This document shows positions 1-8,398 of a stretch of DNA of 64,000 nt, one piece after another. Every line of letters starts with the position of its first letter. The first letter of the stretch is position 1. The notes beneath the pieces are model-generated. The model made no database searches and was not told the DNA's origin. It saw only the letters and a program-made list of their open reading frames with translations. This DNA is from Streptomyces sclerotialus (GTDB lineage Bacteria > Actinomycetota > Actinomycetes > Streptomycetales > Streptomycetaceae): the NCBI RefSeq assembly GCF_040907265.1, contig NZ_JBFOHP010000002.1:1612001-1676000 (forward strand), written 5' to 3'. The position numbers and the translations under genes are program-made.

Positions 1-26
1 CCGCTCGAAGTGATCGAAGTGGTCAT
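1..26 (-). CDS. 5' end of a gene running off the left edge
   Basis: Only the first eight codons are present, reading MTTSITSS. The start is supported by a purine-rich ribosome site (GGGAGGCGGAG) directly before the ATG. It lies 29 bases downstream of the DUF6421 stop on the same strand, so the two genes are probably co-transcribed. The product cannot be identified from this fragment. Confidence 0.55.
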
Positions 27-55
27 CTCCGCCTCCCGCTGCTCCTCGTCCCCGC

Positions 56-1453
56 TCACGCCGCCGCTCCGGCCTGGCTGCCGGCCGTGATGCCCTTGGT
101 GGAGGCGATCACTTCACGGAGCTTCTTGCGCAGGGCCTCATAGAACATGCTCAGCGGGAATTCGTCCGGAAGCACCTCGTCGACGAGTTTGCGCGGCGGC
201 AGGCTCAGGTCCAGGGCGTCCGGCCCCTTGGCCCAGACCGAGCCGGGGTGCGGCGCGAGGTAGGTGGAGACCAGGTCGTACGCGGCGAACCAGTGGACCA
301 GCTTGGGGCGGTCGATGCCGTCGCGGTAGAGCTTCTCGATCTCGCCGCACAGCTGCTGCGTGACCTGCGGGATGCGCTCCCAGTCGATGTGCAGGGTGTT
401 GTCGGTCCAGCGCACGGCGTCGTGCTGGTGCAGGTACGCGAAGAGCAGCTGGCCGCCGAGGCCGTCGTAGTTCTTCACGCGGTCGCCGGTGACCGGGAAG
501 CGGAACATCCGGTCGAAGACCATCGCGTACTGCACGTCCCTGGCCTGCGGCAGGCCCTCCGCCTCCAGCTTCACGGCCTCCTTGAAGGCGGTGAGGTCGC
601 AGCGCAGCTCCTCCAGGCCGTACATCCAGAACGGCTGCCGCTGCTTGATCATGAAGGGGTCGAAGGGCAGGTCACCGTGGCTGTGCGTACGGTCGTGCAC
701 CATGTCCCACAGAACGAACGCCTCCTGGCAGCGGTTCTGGTCGGCCAGCATCGCGCGGACGTCGTCCGGGAGGTCGATGCCGAGGACGTCCACGGCGGCC
801 TCGCTGACCCGGCGGAAGCGCGCGGCCTCGCGGTCGCAGAAGATGCCGCCCCAGCTGAAGCGCTCGGGCGCCTCGCGCACCGCGATGGTCTCGGGGAAGA
901 GCACCGCGGAGTGGGTGTCGTACCCGGCGGTGAAGTCCTCGAAGGTGATGCCGCAGAACAGCGGGTTGTCGTAGCGCGTGCGCTCCAGCTCCGCGAGCCA
1001 CTCGGGCCAGACCATGCGCAGCACGACGGCCTCGAAGTTGCGGTCGGGGTTGCCGTTCTGCGTGTACATCGGGAAGACGACCAGGTGCTGGAGGCCGTCC
1101 TCGCGGCCGCGGGCCGGCTGGAAGGCGAGCAGCGAGTCCAGGAAGTCCGGCACGGCGAAGCCGCCGTCGGCCCAGCGGCGCAGGTCGGCGACGAGCGCGC
1201 GGTGGTAGGCGGCGTCGTGCGGCAGCAGCGGGGAGAGCGTCTCGATCGCGGCGGTCGCGCGGTCCACCTCGCGGCGGACCGTGGCCGCTGCGGGCGCGCC
1301 CTCGGCGTCGAGGTCTATGGAGCCGTCCTTGGCCTGCCAGGGCCTGATGGTCTCGATCGCGTCCTTCAGCACCGGCCAGGCCGCATGCTCGACGACGCGC
1401 TCAGCGGTCGAGGTACCCGTCCGGACACCCACAGGCGAAAGAATTTCCGTCAT
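56..1453 (-). CDS. DUF6421 family protein
   Basis: This 465-residue protein belongs, by overall look, to the actinobacterial DUF6421 family, whose biochemical role is not established. I placed the start at the ATG giving MTEILSPVG because GGAGGG sits six bases upstream; a start 25 codons earlier would be preceded by a poor ribosome site. The protein is soluble, with no signal peptide or membrane segment. It has conserved-looking His/Asp/Trp patches such as WDMVHDRTHSHGDLPFDPF and LVHWFAAYDLVSTYLAPHPG, which could hold a metal or cofactor, but that is inference. A second gene follows closely on the same strand, and a PadR regulator is divergent upstream, so PadR control of this pair is plausible. 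Confidence 0.75.
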   Translation of the reverse strand: MTEILSPVGVRTGTSTAERVVEHAAWPVLKDAIETIRPWQAKDGSIDLDAEGAPAAATVRREVDRATAAIETLSPLLPHDAAYHRALVADLRRWADGGFAVPDFLDSLLAFQPARGREDGLQHLVVFPMYTQNGNPDRNFEAVVLRMVWPEWLAELERTRYDNPLFCGITFEDFTAGYDTHSAVLFPETIAVREAPERFSWGGIFCDREAARFRRVSEAAVDVLGIDLPDDVRAMLADQNRCQEAFVLWDMVHDRTHSHGDLPFDPFMIKQRQPFWMYGLEELRCDLTAFKEAVKLEAEGLPQARDVQYAMVFDRMFRFPVTGDRVKNYDGLGGQLLFAYLHQHDAVRWTDNTLHIDWERIPQVTQQLCGEIEKLYRDGIDRPKLVHWFAAYDLVSTYLAPHPGSVWAKGPDALDLSLPPRKLVDEVLPDEFPLSMFYEALRKKLREVIASTKGITAGSQAGAAA

Positions 1454-1708
1454 GACTGCCCTCCGGCAGGAGATCGTGTGGTGAGAACACCGTAACCAGG
1501 GAGCCTTCGGAGACTCAAGGGGGATCAACGGAAATCATCCTGCCGTACCCCCGTTATCGGAGCGTTTTTTCCTGCGACAGACCCGTGTGCCAGCGTTTTC
1601 TGTCATACCCAGCCATTCGGGTGACGGCCGTACGGGGTCCGGACGGATCCGGTCACCATCCGGTCCTCGTGCGGTCAGCGGCCGGTCAGGAACGTCCGGA
1701 ATGACGAG

Positions 1709-2446
1709 ATGTTCGGGCTCCATGTCCATGCCGCCCCGCCGCGCCCCGAAGATGGCCGGGCCAACCCGCCGTACCGCCGCCAGGGGGCCACCACGTACCC
1801 GCGACTCCCCGTCACCGCCTGGGCCGTGCTCGGCCTGCTCTCCTTCCGTGACGACCGCACCGGCTACGACCTCAAGAAGTGGGCCGACACCTCGCTCCGC
1901 TTCTTCTACTGGTCACCGGCCATCAGCCAGATCTACGCCGAGCTGCGCCGCCTGGAGGACCTGGGCATGGTCACCTCCCGGCGCTCGGGCCCGGAGGAGC
2001 CCCGGGCCAAGCGCCGCTACACCATCACCGGGAACGGCCGCGACGCACTGACCGCCTGGGCGGACGGCACCCGCGACTGCGGCCCGCCGGTCCTCAAGCA
2101 CCCGCTCCTCCTGCGCGTCTGGCTCGGGCACCTCACCGTGCCCGGCACCCTGCGCACCCTGGTGGAACAGCACCGCGAGCGCACCCGGGCCGGGCTGCGG
2201 AACGTACGCAAGGCACTGGACGGCGTCGACGCCGCCCCGGAGTGGGACTTCCCCCGCGTCGCACTGGGCTGGAGCGAGCGGCAGCATCTGGCCGAGCTGG
2301 AGCTGGCCGAGGCCATGCTCGCCGACCTGGAACGACTGGGGCACGAGGAGCCGGATGGGCCACGGCAGGCGGTGGACGCCCCGGGCCGCCCCCCGTCGGC
2401 GGACCTCCCGCGTCAGCACGCGGAGGACGCGCCCACGCACGGGTGA
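1709..2446 (+). CDS. PadR family transcriptional regulator
   Basis: The N-terminal winged helix reads AVLGLLSFRDDRTGYDLKKW, followed by SPAISQIYAELRRLEDLGMV and a basic wing (RAKRRYTITGNGRDAL), which is the PadR pattern. The C-terminal half (about residues 110-215) is the helical Vir_C-like effector/dimerisation part rich in Leu and Glu. The last 25 residues are Pro-rich and probably disordered. The ATG start is uncertain: the upstream match to a ribosome site is weak, and family members usually begin about 30 residues later, near TTYPRLPVTAW. It is divergent from the DUF6421 gene, and the 255-base gap would hold both promoters, so local repression of that gene is likely. Confidence 0.85.
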   Translation: MFGLHVHAAPPRPEDGRANPPYRRQGATTYPRLPVTAWAVLGLLSFRDDRTGYDLKKWADTSLRFFYWSPAISQIYAELRRLEDLGMVTSRRSGPEEPRAKRRYTITGNGRDALTAWADGTRDCGPPVLKHPLLLRVWLGHLTVPGTLRTLVEQHRERTRAGLRNVRKALDGVDAAPEWDFPRVALGWSERQHLAELELAEAMLADLERLGHEEPDGPRQAVDAPGRPPSADLPRQHAEDAPTHG

Positions 2447-2524
2447 CCGGATGCGCCGCCCCGCGCCCCGCCCCGCCAGGACAGGGGTCCCCCGGTCCGC
2501 CCGCCCCGGAGGGAGTCGCCCCGC

Positions 2525-2650
2525 GTGAGCACCCGCACCGTGCTGGTCGCCGCCGTCATCACCGGTCTCGTCCTCGGCGTCGCGAGCGCCCGCGCGGGGC
2601 ACGCCGCGACGACATCCGGCGTTCCCTTCACCGTCAGCGTGGCCCGTTAG
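2525..2650 (+). CDS. small secreted or membrane-anchored protein
   Basis: This is a 41-codon reading frame starting at GTG with GGAGGG ten bases upstream. The product is MSTRTVLVAAVITGLVLGVA followed by a short Ala/Gly/Thr/Val-rich tail, so it has one hydrophobic helix (residues 5-21) that could be an anchor or a signal sequence. Third-position GC is high, consistent with real coding. It sits 78 bases after the PadR stop and 89 bases before the glycerophosphodiesterase start, so it may be part of the same transcript. I do not recognise a family. Confidence 0.45.
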   Translation: MSTRTVLVAAVITGLVLGVASARAGHAATTSGVPFTVSVAR

Positions 2651-2739
2651 GCTGGCCGCCGTTTCCGGCAGCCGTGCCCCAGCCGGTTGCCGGTTCCGTA
2701 CCGCCAGCCACAGCCGACAGCCACAGAAGCGAGGCAGCC

Positions 2740-3423
2740 TTGTCCTTCCTGACCATCGGACACCGCGGGGTCATGGGCGTGGAGCCGGAGAACACCCTGC
2801 GTTCCTTCCGCCGCGCCGAACGCGAGGGGCTCGACATCATCGAGCTGGACCTGCACCTCAGCAAGGACGGTGCGCTCGTCGTGATGCACGACGCGGAGGT
2901 GGACCGTACGACGGACGGGCACGGGCCGATCGCCGACCACACCCTCGCCGCGCTGCGTGAGATGGATGCGGGCCAGGGCGAGCGGATCCCCGTCTTCGAA
3001 GAGGTCGTCGAGGCCGTACAGGCGCCGCTGCAGGCCGAGATCAAGGACGTGGCGGCGGCCCGCGCGCTGGCCGACGTGCTGCGCGAGCGGGACCTCGCCG
3101 GCCGGGTCGACGTGATCTCCTTCCACGACGAGGCGCTGGCGGAGGTCCGCACGCTGCTGCCCGGCGTCCGCACGGGCCTGGTGGCCAGCCGGTACGGCAC
3201 GGACGTGGTGGACCGGGCGCAGGCGGTGGGCGCCGAGTACCTCTCGCTGAACATCCGCCGGCTCACCCTGGAGCTGACCGAGCGTGCGCACGCGGCGGGC
3301 CTGCGGATGCTCGCCTGGACCGTGAACACCCACGACCAGCTGCGGATCGCCCGCGGGCTCGGTCTGGACGGCGTGATCACCGACTTCCCCGAGATCCGCC
3401 GGGCGACGCGCTTCACGGCGTGA
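2740..3423 (+). CDS. glycerophosphodiester phosphodiesterase
   Basis: The 227-residue product is a single-domain GDPD TIM-barrel enzyme that hydrolyses glycerophosphodiesters to glycerol 3-phosphate and an alcohol. The catalytic signature is complete at the N-terminus: IGHRG (His8, Arg9), EPENT (Glu17) and ELD (Glu35, Asp37), followed by VMHDAEVDRTTDGHG carrying the second catalytic His. The end shows the typical WTVNT and DGVITDFPE strands. I chose a TTG start because GAGG lies a few bases before it and the protein then begins right at the first barrel strand. There is no signal peptide, so it is the cytoplasmic UgpQ-like form. The gene converges on the GNAT gene downstream. Confidence 0.88.
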   Translation: MSFLTIGHRGVMGVEPENTLRSFRRAEREGLDIIELDLHLSKDGALVVMHDAEVDRTTDGHGPIADHTLAALREMDAGQGERIPVFEEVVEAVQAPLQAEIKDVAAARALADVLRERDLAGRVDVISFHDEALAEVRTLLPGVRTGLVASRYGTDVVDRAQAVGAEYLSLNIRRLTLELTERAHAAGLRMLAWTVNTHDQLRIARGLGLDGVITDFPEIRRATRFTA

Positions 3424-3445
3424 CGCCGCGCGGCGAGCCAGGCTC

Positions 3446-3988
3446 TCAGGCCAGCTTCTTGACCAGCAGCTCGAATGCGAGGTCGGCACGCTGCGGTATG
3501 CCGAAGCGCTCGTCGCCGTACGGGAAGGGAGTCATCCGGCCGGTGCGCGCGTAGCCGCGGCGCTCGTACCAGGCGATCAGCTCGGTGCGCTGCCGGATGA
3601 CCGTCATGTGCATCTCGCGGGCGCCCCACTCGGCGCGTACGATGCGCTCGGCCTCAGCGATGATCACCTTGCCCAGGCCGCCGCCCTGGAGGGCGGGGCG
3701 CACCGCGAACATGCCGAAGTAGGCGTGCTCCCCGCGGTGTTCGAGCTGGCAGCAGGCCACCAGCTCACCGTCCCGTTCGGCGACCAGCAGCCGGCTGCCG
3801 TCCGCCTCGACCACCGCGGCGACGCCCTCGGGGTCGGTGCGCCGGCCCGCCAGCAGGTCCGCCTCCGTGGTCCAGCCCGCGCGGCTCGCGTCGCCCCGGT
3901 ACGCCGACTCGATGAGCTCGACGAGCGCGGGGACGTCGGACGCGGTGGCGGGGCGGAAGGTCAGCTCGGGCGCTGGCGTGGTGGCCAT
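3446..3988 (-). CDS. GNAT family N-acetyltransferase
   Basis: The 180-residue product has the acetyl-CoA-binding core FAVRPALQGGGLGKVIIAEAE (motif A, V-R-P-x5-G-G-L-G) and a C-terminal IAWYERRGYARTGRM strand-helix characteristic of GNAT enzymes. The start MATTPAPELTFRP was preferred over an ATG 60 codons upstream because the extra stretch is Arg-rich and not protein-like. The substrate is unknown; the family acetylates amines on small molecules or proteins. The gene is divergent from the VOC gene, with a 178-base shared upstream region. Confidence 0.85.
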   Translation of the reverse strand: MATTPAPELTFRPATASDVPALVELIESAYRGDASRAGWTTEADLLAGRRTDPEGVAAVVEADGSRLLVAERDGELVACCQLEHRGEHAYFGMFAVRPALQGGGLGKVIIAEAERIVRAEWGAREMHMTVIRQRTELIAWYERRGYARTGRMTPFPYGDERFGIPQRADLAFELLVKKLA

Positions 3989-4166
3989 GGCGGGCGGGGT
4001 CCTCTCGACGCGTACGGGCCGCGGAGCCCGGCGGCGGACGGCACGGCGGCGGGTGGCGCGGCGGCCACGCGGCGGCAGGTGGTGCGCGGCCGGTGTCGAG
4101 GCTAACAAGGGCGCGGATCCGCACGCCGCGCTGGACTGGAAGCGGGAAAGCCTTAGGGTCCGTGCC

Positions 4167-4559
4167 ATGGTGCAGGTACTGAGCAGCAGAGTGCTGGTGC
4201 GGCCGGCCGATCCCGAGCGGTCGCGGGAGTTCTACGGCAAGGCGCTGGGTCTTCCGGTGTACCGGGAGTTCGGTACGGGACCCGAGCGCGGGGTCGTGTA
4301 CTTCCTCGGCGGCGGCTTCCTGGAGGTCTCGGGCCGGTCGGCGGAGCCGCCCACCGCGACGCTCCAGCTCTGGCTCCAGGTCGCGGACGCGGCGGCGGCG
4401 CACGAGGAGCTGGTGGCGAACGGCGTGGAGATCCTGCGGCCCCCGGTCAAGGAGCCGTGGGGTCTGATCGAGATGTGGATCGCCGACCCCGACGGCCACC
4501 GCATCGTCCTCACCGAGGTCCCGGCGGACCACCCGATCCGGTACCGGCCGGGGATCTGA
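4167..4559 (+). CDS. VOC family (glyoxalase-like) protein
   Basis: This 130-residue protein has the paired beta-alpha-beta-beta-beta units of the vicinal oxygen chelate fold. The first is SRVLVRPADPERSREFYGKALGLPV and the second ends WGLIEMWIADPDGHRIVLTEV, the classic C-terminal metal-site strand (Glu in LIEMWIADPDGH). Such small proteins act as lyases, dioxygenases, or resistance and immunity proteins; the substrate cannot be read here. The ATG start follows directly on an intergenic region shared with the divergent GNAT gene. Confidence 0.82.
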   Translation: MVQVLSSRVLVRPADPERSREFYGKALGLPVYREFGTGPERGVVYFLGGGFLEVSGRSAEPPTATLQLWLQVADAAAAHEELVANGVEILRPPVKEPWGLIEMWIADPDGHRIVLTEVPADHPIRYRPGI

Positions 4560-4564
4560 CGCCC

Positions 4565-4596
4565 GCCGCGGCCGGCGGCGACCCGGCGGCCGCGGC
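4565..4596 (+). terminator. GC-rich hairpin after the VOC gene
   Basis: A ten-base-pair stem (GCCGCGGCCG pairing with CGGCCGCGGC) begins five bases after the VOC stop codon. It is followed by an AATTC stretch rather than a T-run, as is usual for Streptomyces terminators. Confidence 0.5.
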
Positions 4597-4732
4597 AATT
4601 CGCACACGCGCTCCCTCGTGCGCCTGTGCGCTCCCGTGGGGCGGGTTCCGGGCGGGCATCCTGCGAGCGGAAGAGATCGTTCGCGCCGGGGCCCGGCACG
4701 GACGCCGTACGTGTTCCAGGGGGAGGTGCGCC

Positions 4733-5296
4733 GTGCACGGACCGGCGATGACCGGCTGGCTGCTGGTCGTACTGTGCGCAGCGGCGGGCGCGTACTGCCT
4801 CGTGCGCTCGCGCGTGGGAGCGGAAGGGGGCCCCGTCCGGCGCGGGCAGACGCGCGGTGAGGCGCTGATGGCACTGGGTATGGCGGTGATGGCGCTGCCG
4901 GCCTCCGTCGTGCCGGTGCCGGCCTGGTCGGCGTGGGCCTTCGTGGCGGTCTTCGGGGTGACGGGCCTGTGGGCGGTCGCCGCCCGCCATCCGCATCACG
5001 CGGTGGGCTCGCTCGCCATGGTCTACATGGCCCTGGTGATGACGACGGCACAGGCCGGTGCGGGGCACGGCGGCCACGGCGGGGCAGCGGGCCTGCCCGT
5101 ACTGACCGGCCTGCTGCTCGCCTACTACGCCGTGCACGCCGTCGCCTCCGGCCTCCGTCTGATACCGGCCCCCGCCGTGCTGACAGCGGGGAGCGTGCCG
5201 GGTGCCGGGGTGCGGGCCGTGCCGCGGCCCGAGCTGCTGAGCGCCTGCCGTACGGCCATGAGCATGGGGATGTTCACGATGCTGCTGGCGGTGTGA
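4733..5296 (+). CDS. DUF5134 family membrane protein
   Basis: The GTG start is fixed by GGGAGG six bases upstream. The 187-residue product has about five hydrophobic segments: residues 7-21, 46-62, 68-82, 95-108 and 128-145. It also has a His-rich cytoplasmic-or-periplasmic loop (GAGHGGHGGAAG) and a Met-rich C-terminus (AMSMGMFTMLLAV), a pattern that could bind copper, though this is inference. DUF5134 genes in Streptomyces are commonly found beside an M56 metallopeptidase gene, as here, 135 bases downstream. Function is not established. Confidence 0.75.
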   Translation: MHGPAMTGWLLVVLCAAAGAYCLVRSRVGAEGGPVRRGQTRGEALMALGMAVMALPASVVPVPAWSAWAFVAVFGVTGLWAVAARHPHHAVGSLAMVYMALVMTTAQAGAGHGGHGGAAGLPVLTGLLLAYYAVHAVASGLRLIPAPAVLTAGSVPGAGVRAVPRPELLSACRTAMSMGMFTMLLAV

Positions 5297-5431
5297 GGGC
5301 GGACCGCACACGCCGCCCGAGGCGCCACTCGCGGTCCCGGGGCACCACTGAGCGGCTCGCACCTCATCTGTCGGTGGCATGCGTCACTCTCTCGGCGAGA
5401 CCGTACCTCTCAGTAGCCTGCCGCTCATAAA

Positions 5432-6376
5432 GTGACGGCCATGATGGTCCCCTTCGCGCTGATCCTCCTCGGCGCGCTGGCGGCAGCGGTGGCGCCGCGC
5501 CTGATGGCCCGTGCGAGCTGGCCCGACCGCGAGCCGGTGCTCGCCCTCTGGGTCTGGCAGTGCGTGGTCGCCGGTGTGCTGCTGTGCTGTGTGCTGGCCA
5601 TGTCCCTGAGCGCCGCGGCGGCCTGGGAGGCCGTCCGGGGCAATGTCTTCGCGCTCGCCCCGCGCGGCGTCATCGAGGCGTACGCGCTCGGTGCGTACGG
5701 CCCCTGGGCGGCGCCGCTGGCGGTCCTGCTCGCCTGCGGCGGGGCGTGGACCGCCGTCGTGCTGACGCGGGAGGTGCGGGCCGCGCGGGTGCGCCGCAAA
5801 CGCCGCCGCGCCGATGTCGCGCTGCGCTCCCCGCTGTTGCCCGGCGAGGAGCGGACCGGCGATCCGCTCGTGGTGCTGGAGGGCGAGCGCGCCGAGGCCT
5901 GGTGGCTGCCCGGCCTGTCGCCGCAGCTGGTGGTCACCACGGCCGCGCTGCGCCGGCTGAAGGGGCAGCAGCTCGACGCGGTGATCGCGCACGAGAAGGG
6001 CCACGCCCGCGCCCGCCACCACCTGCTGCTGCACTGTGCGGCGGCGCTGGCGGTCGGATTCCCGCAGGTGCCGGTCTTCGCCGCGTTCCAGGACCAGGTG
6101 CACCGGCTCGTCGAGCTGGCCGCCGACGACATCGCCTCCCGGCGCTTCGGCCGGATGACGACCGCCCTGGCCCTGGTCGAACTGAACGAGGACCGTGGCG
6201 TCTTCGGCCCCGGCCCGGCACAGTGCGCGCAGGTCCCGGCCCGGGTGGACCGGCTGCTCGCCCCCGCTCCCCGGCTCACGCCGGGCCGCCGGCTGGGCAT
6301 GACCGCCGTGGCCGCCCTGGTGCCCGTCGTCCCCCTGCTGATCACTTTCGTGCCGGGGCTGAGCGCGCTCACCTGA
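5432..6376 (+). CDS. M56 family membrane metallopeptidase (BlaR1/HtpX-like)
   Basis: The 314-residue protein has hydrophobic helices near residues 5-22, 40-60 and 88-108, a basic loop (ARVRRKRRRADVAL), the zinc motif HEKGH at residues 187-191, a downstream ELAADD carrying the likely third ligand, and a C-terminal membrane helix. This is the BlaR1-type M56/M48 protease module without a penicillin-sensor domain. In related loci a BlaI/CopY repressor is encoded next door; none is visible here, its place being taken by DUF5134. The GTG start has no convincing ribosome site, so a leaderless message or a start at the ATG four codons later is possible. A strong hairpin follows the gene. Confidence 0.85.
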   Translation: MTAMMVPFALILLGALAAAVAPRLMARASWPDREPVLALWVWQCVVAGVLLCCVLAMSLSAAAAWEAVRGNVFALAPRGVIEAYALGAYGPWAAPLAVLLACGGAWTAVVLTREVRAARVRRKRRRADVALRSPLLPGEERTGDPLVVLEGERAEAWWLPGLSPQLVVTTAALRRLKGQQLDAVIAHEKGHARARHHLLLHCAAALAVGFPQVPVFAAFQDQVHRLVELAADDIASRRFGRMTTALALVELNEDRGVFGPGPAQCAQVPARVDRLLAPAPRLTPGRRLGMTAVAALVPVVPLLITFVPGLSALT

Positions 6377-6384
6377 CGGCAACT

Positions 6385-6415
6385 CGCGGCCGTTCGCGGC
6401 GCGCGAGCGGCCGCG
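6385..6415 (+). terminator. strong hairpin terminator after the M56 gene
   Basis: CGCGGCCGTTCGCG pairs with CGCGAGCGGCCGCG across a three-base loop, giving a 14-bp stem with one G-U wobble. It begins eight bases after the stop codon and separates the M56 gene from the PAP2 gene. Confidence 0.75.
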
Positions 6416-6463
6416 GGTGGCCACGGGTGGCCCGGAGCGGGGTGGTTCCGCGAGGATCGGGAC

Positions 6464-7225
6464 ATGGGATCTCCGTCGTCTCCGCCGCCCCCGTCCTCCT
6501 CGTCGTCCTCGTCGTCCTCCGGGGTCCGCAGCGCGTCCGGGGCCGCCGTGCCGCCCGGGCCCTCGGCAGCCGCACGAGCGCTCCGTACCGCGGGGTGGCT
6601 CGGCGCGGTAGCCGTGGTCCTCGCCGTCCTCGTGATCGTCCACTGGGCGCCGCTGGTGCACGCGGACCGGACCGTGGCCGGGGAGCTGCACCGAGTGGCG
6701 CGTACGTCGCCGGACCTCACCCAGGCGAACCGGATCCTCACTGACTGGGTGTGGGACCCATGGACGATGCGCGCGGTGCTGCTGGTGCTGGTGGGGTGGC
6801 TGGTGTGGCAGGGCGTGCGCACGCTCGCGGCCTGGGTGGCGGCCACGTCCGTCGCCGGGACGCTGTTCCAGCAGGGCGTCAAGGCCGCGGTGGACCGCCC
6901 GCGCCCGGTCTGGCCGGACCCGGTCGACTCGGCGCACTACGCCTCGTTCCCCTCGGGGCACGCGATGACCGCCGCGGTCGCGTGCGGGCTGGCGCTGTGG
7001 GTGCTGCGTGAGCGTGGCGCGCCCCTGGTGCGGCGGCGGGTGGTGGGTGTCCTGGCCGTGGTGTCCGTGGTCGGCGTCGGCTGCACACGCCTGTACCTGG
7101 GCGTCCACTGGTTGTCCGACGTGCTGGCGGGCTGGCTGCTGGGCGCGGCCCTGGTGGCCGTGGCGGCCGGCCTCTACACCCGGGTCAGGACAGCAGCGGC
7201 GGCCACCCCGTCCCCGTCGGACTGA
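6464..7225 (+). CDS. PAP2 superfamily lipid phosphatase
   Basis: This 253-residue integral membrane protein carries the three phosphatase motifs: KAAVDRPRP (KxxxxxxRP), PSGH, and TRLYLGVHWLSD (SRxxxxxHxxxD, with Thr for the usual Ser). About five membrane helices separate them. The family removes phosphate from phosphatidate, undecaprenyl pyrophosphate or related lipids at the membrane face. The N-terminus is odd: a Pro run and nine consecutive Ser residues (about residues 6-19), encoded by a run of TCC/TCG codons. It is probably disordered and prone to length change. It lies downstream of a strong terminator, so it has its own promoter. Confidence 0.87.
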   Translation: MGSPSSPPPPSSSSSSSSSGVRSASGAAVPPGPSAAARALRTAGWLGAVAVVLAVLVIVHWAPLVHADRTVAGELHRVARTSPDLTQANRILTDWVWDPWTMRAVLLVLVGWLVWQGVRTLAAWVAATSVAGTLFQQGVKAAVDRPRPVWPDPVDSAHYASFPSGHAMTAAVACGLALWVLRERGAPLVRRRVVGVLAVVSVVGVGCTRLYLGVHWLSDVLAGWLLGAALVAVAAGLYTRVRTAAAATPSPSD

Positions 7226-7298
7226 ACGGCTCGGGCTGAACGGCTCGCCGGAAAGCCGCTCTTGGCCCCTGGGCCCCGCGCGGGACAGGATGGTGACC

Positions 7299-7994
7299 AT
7301 GGCGTACAAGGGTGTGCTCTTCGACTTCTCCGGGACGCTGCTGCGGATCGAGCCGGTCACCTCCTGGCTGCGCGGCGCGCTCGACGCGGCCGGTGTCACC
7401 ATGACGGACGAGGAATTCGCGCGCACGGCCCGGGAGCTGGACCGCGCGGGAGCGCTGCCCGGCGGCTCCGCCCCGGAACGGATCCCCGACGAGCTGGCGG
7501 AGCTGTGGCGGATCCGGGACCGCACGGCGGAGCACCACCGCGACCTCTACACCGCGCTCGCCCGCCAGGTCCCGCTGCCCGCCGAGGAGTTGTACGACAC
7601 CCTGTACGTCCGCCACAAGTCACCGGCCGCCTGGACGCCGTACCCGGACGCCGCCGAGGTGCTGGGCACGCTCCGCGAACGCGGCGTGGCGACCGGCGTG
7701 GTCAGCAACATCGGCTGGGACCTGCGTCCGGTGCTGCGGGCACACGGGCTGGACCCGCTGATCAGTACGTACGTCCTCTCCTTCGAGCTCGGGATCCAGA
7801 AGCCCGACCCGCGGATCTTCGAAGTGGCCTGCCGGCAGCTGGGGCTGCCCCCGGAGGACGTCCTGATGGTCGGCGACGACCGCCGGGCGGACGGCGGCGC
7901 CCAGGCCCTGGGCTGCGGCTACTTCCCCGTCGACCACCTCCCGGCCGCCGACCGCCCGGCCGGTCTGCGCCCGGTGCCGGACCTGGTCGACTGA
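7299..7994 (+). CDS. HAD family hydrolase
   Basis: The 231-residue product shows the HAD phosphatase motifs in order: LFDFSGTLL (motif I, DxxGT-like with Asp nucleophile), VVSNIG (motif II, Ser), KPDPRIF (motif III, Lys) and MVGDDRRADGGAQ (motif IV, acidic pair). The cap between motifs I and II is helical, as in subfamily IA. The substrate is unknown. I used the ATG giving MAYKGVLF because AGGA lies eight bases before it; an ATG three codons upstream is an alternative. No downstream partner is close. Confidence 0.85.
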   Translation: MAYKGVLFDFSGTLLRIEPVTSWLRGALDAAGVTMTDEEFARTARELDRAGALPGGSAPERIPDELAELWRIRDRTAEHHRDLYTALARQVPLPAEELYDTLYVRHKSPAAWTPYPDAAEVLGTLRERGVATGVVSNIGWDLRPVLRAHGLDPLISTYVLSFELGIQKPDPRIFEVACRQLGLPPEDVLMVGDDRRADGGAQALGCGYFPVDHLPAADRPAGLRPVPDLVD

Positions 7995-8398
7995 TCCGCC
8001 CGCGGGGCGGTCCACGTACCGCGCCGGACGGCAAGCCCTCTCCGCCCCGTCAAAGGCTCGACGCCGGCCTGAAGAGCCGGATCAGGCGGTCGGACCAAGG
8101 TCAACGATTTCGGCGGCTCTGCCGAGGGAGTCGGGAATCCTCTTCTCCTGACCTCACCGACTACGCCGGAACCGGCTCACACCGCACGGGCCAGAGCGTT
8201 CTCGTGTGTTCCGTGAAATCCGAGAAAGACCGATGCGCATTCCGTGCGGCCGACCGATAATCGCACCGTACAGCTTTTCCGACCGTAAATTACAGGCAAA
8301 CCTTTGACGGAATGCGGCATGTTTCCCGGGGCGCAGCGCGCCGGCCGTGCTCGTTTATGACAGCCTGCTTCACCGACGAGAGAAGAGGGCCGCACGCC
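7995..8398. other. 404-base intergenic region before the lipid cluster
   Basis: A short hairpin (CCGCCC-GCG-GGGCGG, 7996-8010) just after the HAD stop may act as a weak terminator. From about 8200 the composition becomes noticeably more AT-rich (for example TAAATTACAGG near 8286 and TTTGACGG near 8303), suggesting promoter DNA for the EF-hand gene. No convincing -10/-35 pair could be fixed. I see no gene here. Confidence 0.5.
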
